Shown: one piece after another, positions 15,288 through 20,801 of the stretch
How the letters are laid out: the number at the start of each line of letters is the position of its first letter
How positions within the stretch are numbered: the stretch's first letter is position 1
From: Phycisphaeraceae bacterium
GTDB lineage: Bacteria; Planctomycetota; Phycisphaerae; Phycisphaerales; Phycisphaeraceae
NCBI GenBank assembly: GCA_016763955.1
Contig: JAESSU010000121.1
Location: 1-20,801, forward strand
Direction of reading: 5' to 3'
Length of the DNA: 20,801 bases
Translations under genes and position numbers: made by a program
Notes under the pieces: model-generated
The model's input: only the letters and a program-made list of their open reading frames with translations
Databases searched by the model: none
What the model was told of the DNA's origin: nothing

Positions 15288-15932
15288 TCATTGCAATTCA
15301 GACTGCTTAATCACCCAATTAAGTTCGGTAGCAAGGGGTTTGTATTGTGGATCACGTTGTAACTCGGAGTAACGTTTGAGAACAAAAGAGCCAATCGAGC
15401 CCCCCTCGACCATGAACCTTTGGGGACGCTTCTCTTGTTCAAATGCACAACGTGCTTCAAGTCCAGCCAAAAAAGCATCACATTCCTGTTCAATACAATT
15501 TTTATCTGCCGTCGCGACATGCAAAGATTCGTGAAACAAGACATCACAAAGTAAAGCCGAATCATGAAACAGATAACGCCCCTGATCACCAAGAAGGACT
15601 TTAATATAGATACATTTAAGGCCATGTTGACCTCGAAGCGTCAGTCCTTCGTCCCGAATCGCGTCCGTAAAAACAATGCGTTTTTCATCCATCAATTTAT
15701 AAATTGTCTGCGTGAGTAATTGCCCACGTTGAGAACCGCCCCAAGTCGAATCCGCTATCACAGTCACAATCTGACGAACTTGTGAGATGCCTTCTTCTTG
15801 AACGTGAGTTGGAGCGGGTTGCGGCAAGCGACTGTGAAATACAAACCATGCACTAACAAACAGTGCCATGCTAAAAATAATCAAGCCCACATTTAGGACA
15901 CGCTTTGAGTTTTGGCGGAGTTTATCAGTCAT
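15288..15932 (-). CDS. Membrane-anchored HExxH metalloprotease-like protein (ImmA-like)
   Basis: The 214-residue product has a short basic tip, one transmembrane helix (about residues 12-33) and a soluble domain. The domain carries HESLH (134-138), a zincin HExxH motif, followed 10-14 residues later by EQECDAFLAG; Glu150 is the likely third zinc ligand. That spacing and the E-x-E-[AC]-x-x-F-[AL] pattern resemble ImmA-family proteases, which cleave phage and ICE repressors; soluble ImmA lacks such a membrane anchor. The gene follows the S24 repressor by 16 bases on the same strand, so the two form an operon. The target is inferred, not shown; a generic zinc peptidase is the alternative. Confidence 0.7.
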   Translation of the reverse strand: MTDKLRQNSKRVLNVGLIIFSMALFVSAWFVFHSRLPQPAPTHVQEEGISQVRQIVTVIADSTWGGSQRGQLLTQTIYKLMDEKRIVFTDAIRDEGLTLRGQHGLKCIYIKVLLGDQGRYLFHDSALLCDVLFHESLHVATADKNCIEQECDAFLAGLEARCAFEQEKRPQRFMVEGGSIGSFVLKRYSELQRDPQYKPLATELNWVIKQSELQ

Positions 15933-15948
15933 GCAACCATCACTTAAT

Positions 15949-16596
15949 TCAATCGTACCGAACCCACTTGGCTACCACTTTAGACATGCGGTCAATTTGA
16001 TCCTTGGGAACAATCATAGGCGTATGCCTGCGATTGTCCGGCAGCAATTCAACTTCATCACCGCGATCAAACACACGCTTAAAAGTACACGTATGATCAC
16101 GCTCCGAACCAAACCTTACAAACACCGCATGGCCATCTGCAATCACAGTCGAAGGGGAACAAACAACCGTATCACCCTCCCGAAACTCCGGCGTCATGCT
16201 GTCACCGACCACAGTAAACGCAAACGCTGTGGGATCATTCACCCCCGAACCGACACGCGGAATGTAGTCAGCCCCAATACCATTATCGAGTTCCATATGC
16301 TCATAATCCACAGGCACACCCGCAGGCACACAATTAATAATCGGTATCCCACCGCCAGGATCACCAATATATTGCGGGATCACTGGCTGATAGATCGCTT
16401 GAAGTTGATCAAGCGTCATATCCAGCCCATGGGCCAAACAAACCTTCGTCGCATCCTTGACATCATCAGGCGTAGCACAAGTACGTTCGACTTTGCGAAT
16501 GGTATTAGGATGCAAACCACACTGATGGGCAAAATCTTCCTGACTTAAACCCTTTTCCGCGCGGAGTGCTCGAATGCGACTACCAAAATGTGCCAT
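15949..16596 (-). CDS. XRE-HTH / S24 (LexA-CI-like) repressor
   Basis: The 215-residue transcriptional repressor has an N-terminal helix-turn-helix (about residues 4-36, RIRALRAEKGLSQEDFAHQCG then LHPNTIRKVE) and a C-terminal S24 peptidase domain. Self-cleavage parts are all present: the Ala92-Gly93 site in CVPAGVP, nucleophile Ser133 in VVGDSMTP and the general-base Lys173 in TFKRVF. It should therefore be inactivated through RecA after DNA damage, as for lambda CI. An in-frame ATG at 16614 adds six residues; the ATG at 16596 is preferred because a promoter TTGACT/TTAGAT would make a near-leaderless mRNA. It heads a two-gene operon with the HExxH protein. Confidence 0.9.
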   Translation of the reverse strand: MAHFGSRIRALRAEKGLSQEDFAHQCGLHPNTIRKVERTCATPDDVKDATKVCLAHGLDMTLDQLQAIYQPVIPQYIGDPGGGIPIINCVPAGVPVDYEHMELDNGIGADYIPRVGSGVNDPTAFAFTVVGDSMTPEFREGDTVVCSPSTVIADGHAVFVRFGSERDHTCTFKRVFDRGDEVELLPDNRRHTPMIVPKDQIDRMSKVVAKWVRYD

Positions 16597-16601
16597 GACA
16601 C

Positions 16602-16700
16602 TATCTAAACCCATTCATAGCAACAAGTCAACAAAATTGTGGCTAAAACAACATTTTTCCACACTTTTAGCTTGACTCAATCCGATCAAAACCCTAACAT
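16602..16700. promoter_or_regulatory. Divergent repressor operator/promoter region
   Basis: On the plus strand, TTGACT (16672-16677), a 17-base spacer and TAACAT (16695-16700) form a good promoter reading away from the repressor. On the minus strand, TTGACT (16631-16626) with a 17-base spacer and TTAGAT (16608-16603) reads into it. The two -35 boxes are therefore an inverted pair 40 bases apart, and a second inverted pair, GCTAAAA (16642-16648)/TTTTAGC (16665-16671), lies between. This is what an operator bound by the repressor could look like; half-site identity is unproven. Confidence 0.45.
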
Positions 16701-16798
16701 ACAGATATTCCGTGTTTATTTACAACATTTACGCAGTGCGATAAACCAACATCGTGGGACCGGCGAAAAGATCACGTAATTCTTGCACTGCGGTCGGA

Positions 16799-16898
16799 GG
16801 TGGGAGGGCTTGAAACAAGACAAGCCTGGCCAAATAGCCTGTTCAATTCAGGCTCCTCCGCTTTACGTTTTGATTGTCTTGTTCCAAGCCGCCCTTCC
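16799..16898 (+). ncRNA. Candidate structured RNA / leader element with long imperfect stem
   Basis: GGGCTTGAAACAAGACAA (16806-16823) is nearly complementary to 16874-16892: ten pairs, one A-C mismatch, then six pairs, and a further few with bulges out to 16799/16898. The loop of about 50 bases holds a perfect hairpin AGCCTG/CAGGCT with a 7-base loop (16836-16854) that looks like a tRNA T-arm. A competing fold pairs GGGCTTG (16806-16812) with CAAGCCT (16821-16827) and CGGAGG (16795-16800) with CCTCCG (16855-16860). It lies between the rightward promoter and a small ORF whose AGGA site starts at 16899. It could be a riboswitch-like leader, an sRNA or an inserted inverted repeat. Confidence 0.45.
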
Positions 16899-16910
16899 AG
16901 GATGCTAAAT

Positions 16911-17312
16911 ATGAATGATGATTTTTATGACTCTACGTCTGAGAGTCCGACTTACCGTGACTGTCGCTGGCAGCAGATGCTGCCTTTTACCAGTGAACCT
17001 TCAGTCGATATTTCAACTCGATTAATGAATGAAAAACTACAGCAGGTTCACAGTTCGCTGCTCGAACGCGCAACGGCTGGCCGGCTGACTTTTCGAGGTG
17101 ATGAAATTATTTCAACCACAGCAAATCGACGGCATCGCGAAAATGCAGTGCAGATGATCCATCAAGAGATTCAGAAGTTAGAAGCTCAGGCTCAGCTTAA
17201 GGAATCCCACGTACAATACTGGGCCCCACCAGTCGCGTCACCCATACGGGGAGCTTCTGCCAAGTCTCAATACGACGTCGATATTTTGGACTATCAGGCC
17301 GTACCGCATTAA
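16911..17312 (+). CDS. Small unknown ORF opposite the repressor
   Basis: A 133-residue polar protein starts at ATG 16911 with AGGA 8 bases upstream. It is acidic at the N-terminus and has a long helical, coiled-coil-like middle (about residues 38-97). The position, divergent from the repressor and behind the rightward promoter, is where a lambda-type Cro or early gene would sit, but no HTH is visible. Its last 115 bases (17197-17312) overlap antisense to the FemAB-like gene, so the C-terminus may be fortuitous or the gene spurious. Function unknown. A TTG at 16800 would extend it into the structured RNA and is unlikely. Confidence 0.5.
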   Translation: MNDDFYDSTSESPTYRDCRWQQMLPFTSEPSVDISTRLMNEKLQQVHSSLLERATAGRLTFRGDEIISTTANRRHRENAVQMIHQEIQKLEAQAQLKESHVQYWAPPVASPIRGASAKSQYDVDILDYQAVPH

Positions 17313-18261
17313 TGTCTCCATGTCGGACATGGTACTGCCAGAGAGTTTGCACGGGGACTGATCCCCATTGCTTTTTAAATCGGTAGGTTCCTGAGTCTTC
17401 GCTACTACGGCCAAAGTCGAATTGACCTGCGCCGTGTTGTATCGCACGACATAACAGATGGTGATACATCCACATGTTCGCATTGGTGTGATTAAAATCA
17501 CGCAATGTGCTAGCAGATGGAACCTGTGTCACACCACCTGTTTTTTGCAAGGGATCATGCAACAACAACGCACCGGCAATGGCCTGTCCTTCATGTCGAA
17601 CAATCGCAATCTCAGCAGTCTCGGGGAACGCACCGACAATCCCAGTGAATAACTTCCGGGGGTAAACCGGCGTGCCAAGGTCACGCATGTTAATTGCAAA
17701 GACATTATAAAATTCACTGACAAGTTCTTCACCCCCCCAGTGAATCGACAAATCAAATTTATCACCTTTGCGAATCTGATTGCGAACCTTGGCTTTGAGA
17801 TGACTCCAAAGCATTTCTGACGATTGGGGTAAATCCAAAACCATGCGAACTTTTTCATCACGCTGTTGTGTCAATTTTTCATGGACTCGGCCATCACCAT
17901 GACGTAACTCCAAATACTGCACATCATGCACACGAGCGAGGTCCGCAGCTTCACTAATAAGCGATTGAGCAATTGCATCATCATCTGCAACCACCCCTGC
18001 AAGATTCAAATAAGGCAGGCTCACCAAAAACCGACCAAAGAGTCGGCTGGCAACCAATGCCAAGGGCAGGTATCCAACTAGTTTGCCATCAGCTATCGCG
18101 GTAATCACAAACGTGCGGTGATCCAATGCATCTGCCAACACATTTAACCAGCGTGGATCATGATCGCCCGTCACCGACGGATCATCGGCATGAGTCTGCA
18201 AATAACTGCGAATCATGGCAAAAACGGTCTCATCTAACTGTTCGTGAATCTGAATTTGCAT
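17197..18261 (-). CDS. FemAB-related GNAT protein (PEP-CTERM/exosortase-associated type)
   Basis: The 354-residue protein has two GNAT-like halves. The first is about residues 30-140 (GYLPLALVASRLFGRFLVSL near 63-82). The second, about 150-310, has NMRDLGTPVYP (191-201) and FDFGRSSEDSGTYRFKKQWG (281-300), characteristic of the FemAB-like family found with exosortase/PEP-CTERM polysaccharide systems. The C-terminal WQKLPVWVTRLVGP is also typical. FemAB enzymes transfer amino acids to peptidoglycan, but these relatives are thought to act in capsule or exopolysaccharide assembly. No close ribosome site is clear; TATAAG at 18279-18274 is a weak -10. It is the last gene of the right-hand minus-strand set. 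Confidence 0.85.
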   Translation of the reverse strand: MQIQIHEQLDETVFAMIRSYLQTHADDPSVTGDHDPRWLNVLADALDHRTFVITAIADGKLVGYLPLALVASRLFGRFLVSLPYLNLAGVVADDDAIAQSLISEAADLARVHDVQYLELRHGDGRVHEKLTQQRDEKVRMVLDLPQSSEMLWSHLKAKVRNQIRKGDKFDLSIHWGGEELVSEFYNVFAINMRDLGTPVYPRKLFTGIVGAFPETAEIAIVRHEGQAIAGALLLHDPLQKTGGVTQVPSASTLRDFNHTNANMWMYHHLLCRAIQHGAGQFDFGRSSEDSGTYRFKKQWGSVPVQTLWQYHVRHGDINAVRPDSPKYRRRIETWQKLPVWVTRLVGPSIVRGIP

Positions 18262-18429
18262 GAACTAAACCTACTTATAGCGTTTGTAACAAATAAAACG
18301 TCTACAAAACCTATCGACTAATTCACCCCGGAAGTTAAAAGCAGAGTCGATCGTGCTCCGTCTATTGGGATTTTTTGTTGATAGAAAATACTTCAGTGTT
18401 ATCACTGTGTAAATCGTGAGTAGACAAAC
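18262..18429. other. Intergenic region between FemAB-like and acyltransferase genes
   Basis: This 168-base gap contains a short hairpin CAGTG-TTAT-CACTG (18394-18407), a weak terminator for the minus-strand acyltransferase with no clean T-tract, and a possible -10 (TATAAG, 18279-18274 on the minus strand) for the FemAB-like gene. The T-run at 18371-18376 has no stable stem before it. Confidence 0.3.
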
Positions 18430-19032
18430 TTAACCTGCTTTAGCAAGAGTCGGTTTGATGATCGACTTGGCAGGCACACCTGCCACGCGGTCTCCTGCTG
18501 CTACGGGCTTGGTCACCACCGCGCCAGCTCCGACGATTGCGTCCGCACCCACGTCTGCCATGACCACTGCGTTTGCACCAATCCATGCACCACGCCCGAT
18601 GGTGATCGTCTGATAAAAATGCACGTTATCACGCAGGCTGCCCTCTGTAGAGTGATCACCGTGTTGATGGCTACCACTAAGCAGTTGCACATTGTCTGCG
18701 AGCATCACGTCGTCTTCAATGATGACCGAGCCGATGGAGCAGAACCTGCCAATGTAGACATGGTCACCAATGCGGGCAGTGGTTTTGCTAAATTGCGACA
18801 TGTAGCCAAGGTATGCGTCTTGACCGACATGCTCAAGGATATGACGGTAACAGGCTTGTCTAAGGTACAAACCCATCATGCCCGTACGCGCACCGAGTTG
18901 TTCGCTTAGTGATGCCAATGCACGTGTTTTTCCCATGGCTTTACAAGCCACGCGATAGTTGAATCCAATGGGAATAGCACGACACACAGCAATCATCTGG
19001 GCCAGTTTTTTGGCATTCATAATAAGGATCAT
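18430..19032 (-). CDS. Hexapeptide-repeat (left-handed beta-helix) acyltransferase
   Basis: The 200-residue product has a helical N-terminus (about 1-68) and a left-handed beta-helix from about 69 to 185 with hexapeptide repeats such as ARIGDHVYIGRFCSIGSVIIEDD, TITIGRGAWIGANAVVMAD and AIVGAGAVVTKPVAAG, ending in GVPAKSI. This fits the LbH O-acetyltransferase/serine acetyltransferase-like superfamily. The substrate is probably a sugar of surface polysaccharide, given the FemAB-like neighbour. The ATG at 19032 has AGGTGG 7 bases upstream; an ATG at 19086 would add 18 residues and has no clear ribosome site. Confidence 0.88.
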   Translation of the reverse strand: MILIMNAKKLAQMIAVCRAIPIGFNYRVACKAMGKTRALASLSEQLGARTGMMGLYLRQACYRHILEHVGQDAYLGYMSQFSKTTARIGDHVYIGRFCSIGSVIIEDDVMLADNVQLLSGSHQHGDHSTEGSLRDNVHFYQTITIGRGAWIGANAVVMADVGADAIVGAGAVVTKPVAAGDRVAGVPAKSIIKPTLAKAG

Positions 19033-19134
19033 CGACGATCCACCTGCCCTATCGCCAGTCCATGTTTTTATCGGGCAAACATTCATCGCGTAACAGCCAA
19101 GTGTTCAATTGTTATCGCACCTTGCATGCCTAAT

Positions 19135-20563
19135 TCATACCGTTTTTCGGCCAAACTTAAACGGGGGTAACTCCAACCAAGGCGTTTGGGTGTCAAAGTC
19201 TGTGATGATTTTATTAAGCGTTTCCCAGTTCGCAGGCATTGTATCGCTGTCAGCAAGATTATTCAAAGAAAACGGATCGGCCTTCATATCAAAACACTCA
19301 CCGACTTGGTCATGGACCTTGCGATGCTCAGTCCCCTTAACCCAATACCGTCCCAACACATGCTCGGGCGTGCGGATCGCAATGCCCTGCTCGCCGGACT
19401 CAATAATGGCATAGTTGTGTTCCAACGTTTGAACATCACCACGCAATACAGATGACAAATCCTGACCTTGCATGTGTGCGGATGTATCCGTTGCTGCGAA
19501 ACTCAATAACGTTGGAGCAACATCCACCAGAGATGCCACTTGCTCACTAACAACCCCCGTCGCGATTCCCGGCCCCCGCATCATCATAGGAATACGAGCG
19601 GACTCATCACGCCACAAGCATTTACCCATTTTCCCCCAGCTGCCAAGGTTGTCTCCATGGTCAGAAGTGAAAATGACAATCGTATTCTCCGCTAGCCCCG
19701 TGGCATCCAAGTCATCAAGCAATTTCCCTAACGCATCATCGACCCATGTGGTCAATCCCATGTACAACGCAGTCAAATCCACCATGTCAAAACCTTGAGG
19801 CAGTTTGCAGGTATAGGGCAACTGGTCACGGTAAAAACGATAATCCCAGAGATAGGTCAGGAACTTGTCTTCCTGATTTTCTATCGGCGTATTCAAATCA
19901 ACATTACCACGAATCACCACATCATCACGGTTGTACATCTCTAAATACTTCCGGGGGGCATCCATCAACGGCATGTGCGGTGGGCACATGTTGTAATAAA
20001 GGTAAAAAGGCTTGCCATCAGCCTGACGGTCTTTAAGTAATTTCCCAACATGCTCAGCTTCAAAGTCCAACCCGTAACCCTCAGGGGAAAAGAGCGGCCC
20101 ACCATCTTCGCAGTACCACTGCGCGGTGTTGGCATGCTGATGGACGGGAATGACATAGTGATCAAAACCAATCACGTCAGGCCAATTTTCGACATGCCAT
20201 TTACCCACTGCCATGGTGGTGTAACCTGACTGACGCAGACATTCGGGCAGCGTCTGCTGTGGCAAATGATCACGACCGGGCGAGGGCCATTGGGGCATTA
20301 AATTGCGACCCTCTTTAGGATGCAGCACGGTGTTGCCCTGCATCCCACAGCTACTGCGTGAATACTGTGCCTGATAGCGAGACACAACGAGCTGCCATAC
20401 ACACCGGGCAGTTACTGACAGCCGTCTCAAATCGGACACCTTGGTTTGCCAAACGGTCCATGTTAGGCGTCCGCATATTGGGGTGACCATAGCTGGCAAT
20501 TTCACACCAGCGAAGCTCATCACACATAACATAAACAATATTAGGCTGATTCAATTTGGACAT
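19135..20563 (-). pseudogene. Formylglycine-dependent sulfatase with a one-base frameshift
   Basis: The 5' part (from ATG 20563, GAGG upstream) encodes QPNIVYVMCDELRW, the first metal-binding region, and PVCMAARCVSLSG, where Cys55 of CMAAR is the residue that is converted to formylglycine. The frame then runs to a stop at 20351. The expected continuation, QYSRSSCGMQGN, is in a different frame that stays open to 19135 and has the other sulfatase hallmarks (GYTTMAVGKWH, TSDHGDNLG, IPMMMRGPG). The two parts join exactly if one base near 20368 is removed (GGCACAG). As read, the gene is broken; a sequencing or assembly error is possible. An intact product would be 475 residues acting on sulfated polysaccharides. 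Confidence 0.88.
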
Positions 20564-20610
20564 AAAATACCTCTACGGTGTATCGGGTTGTGATTTTGCA
20601 AGACAATGAA

Positions 20611-20801
20611 TTAAAGCCCCATCATGTGCAGATACCCTTCATCAGACCAACAAGGTGGTAAGGCATGCCCAAAGTCTGGGTAAAGCTTCATCGCCTTTTC
20701 TGACTGCACATTGTTGTAGGCTGCAAACTGTGTACTAGGCGGACAGATGTTATCCAGTAGCGTGCTACCTTGAAGCAAATTGGCTTTGATACGTGGTGCA
20801 A
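20611..20801 (-). CDS. Acetyl xylan esterase (AXE1/cephalosporin C deacetylase) family, 3' partial
   Basis: Only the last 62 residues are in the window. They read TLLDNICPPSTQFAAYNNV, then EKAMKLYPDFGHALPP and a short tail. In the AXE1 alpha/beta-hydrolase family the Asp of LDxxCPPST and the His of the PxxGH motif are two members of the catalytic triad, so both are visible; the Ser lies outside the window. The enzyme removes acetyl groups from plant or algal polysaccharides. It lies 47 bases upstream of the sulfatase on the same strand, suggesting a joint role in polysaccharide breakdown. Confidence 0.82.
   Translation of the reverse strand, partial: APRIKANLLQGSTLLDNICPPSTQFAAYNNVQSEKAMKLYPDFGHALPPCWSDEGYLHMMGL

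Noticed and set aside
15868..16548. A 226-residue plus-strand ORF opposite the repressor.
   Set aside because: It is the antisense of the repressor, which has clear HTH and S24 motifs; the product is rich in His, Arg, Ile and Thr with no recognisable domain.
16795..16860. A tRNA gene: T-arm GCCTG-TTCAATT-CAGGC with CGGAGG/CCTCCG as acceptor stem.
   Set aside because: Only 35 bases lie between acceptor and T-arm, there is no D-arm, the anticodon-position hairpin has an 8-base loop, the seventh acceptor pair is T-T and no CCA follows. It is treated as a structured RNA element; a tRNA remnant cannot be excluded.
1508..16900. Attachment-site direct repeats flanking the element.
   Set aside because: By eye I compared the argJ downstream region with the repressor/structured-RNA region and found no convincing direct repeat beyond an 8-mer; a full self-alignment of the window would be decisive.
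1..20801. CRISPR arrays, rRNA genes, insertion sequences.
   Set aside because: No regularly spaced repeats, rRNA-like sequence or transposase motif was seen on either strand.

Overview
The window looks like a chromosomal segment of a PVC-group bacterium, most likely a marine planctomycete of the Phycisphaerae type. This is inferred from gene content (a FemAB-like protein of the exosortase/PEP-CTERM type, a sulfatase next to an acetyl-xylan-esterase-like gene, and phage-type proteins of unfamiliar families), not from a marker gene. A compact phage-derived element of about 15 kb lies between housekeeping and carbohydrate-related genes.

Left flank (1-1616): the 5' end of a class II fructose-bisphosphate aldolase gene leaves the window on the minus strand. 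It is divergent from a complete argJ (293-1507), which ends at a clear intrinsic terminator (1585-1616).

Phage-like element, plus-strand operon (1661-15284): it opens with a predicted coiled-coil lipoprotein, a fibre/baseplate-like protein and a membrane-anchored coiled-coil protein. Next comes a translationally overlapping pair, a ParB-like protein and an ABC-ATPase fused to a GNAT acyltransferase. A canonical HK97-type head module follows: HTH small-terminase candidate, large terminase, portal, prohead protease, major capsid protein, gp6-like connector and head-tail adaptor. After that come a tail-completion candidate, two unknown structural proteins, two small cysteine-rich proteins and a beta-rich surface protein. 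Most junctions are ATGA or few-base overlaps, so this is one transcription and translation unit. I see no integrase, replication gene, endolysin or tape-measure protein.

Control region (15288-17312): on the minus strand an XRE/S24 (LexA/CI-like) repressor with its self-cleavage residues intact is followed 16 bases later by a membrane-anchored HExxH protein that resembles ImmA-type anti-repressor proteases. Upstream of the repressor, divergent promoter-like sequences share inverted TTGACT boxes. The rightward promoter would transcribe a strongly structured roughly 100-nt RNA segment and then a small unknown ORF.

Right flank (17197-20801), all minus strand: FemAB-like GNAT protein, hexapeptide-repeat acyltransferase, a sulfatase with its formylglycine motif split off by a one-base frameshift, and the 3' end of an acetyl xylan esterase-like gene. 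This looks like surface-polysaccharide assembly or degradation.

The most interesting points are the ParB plus ABC/GNAT pair beside the terminase, the head-only architecture, the S24 repressor plus ImmA-like protease pair, and the structured RNA at 16799-16898.
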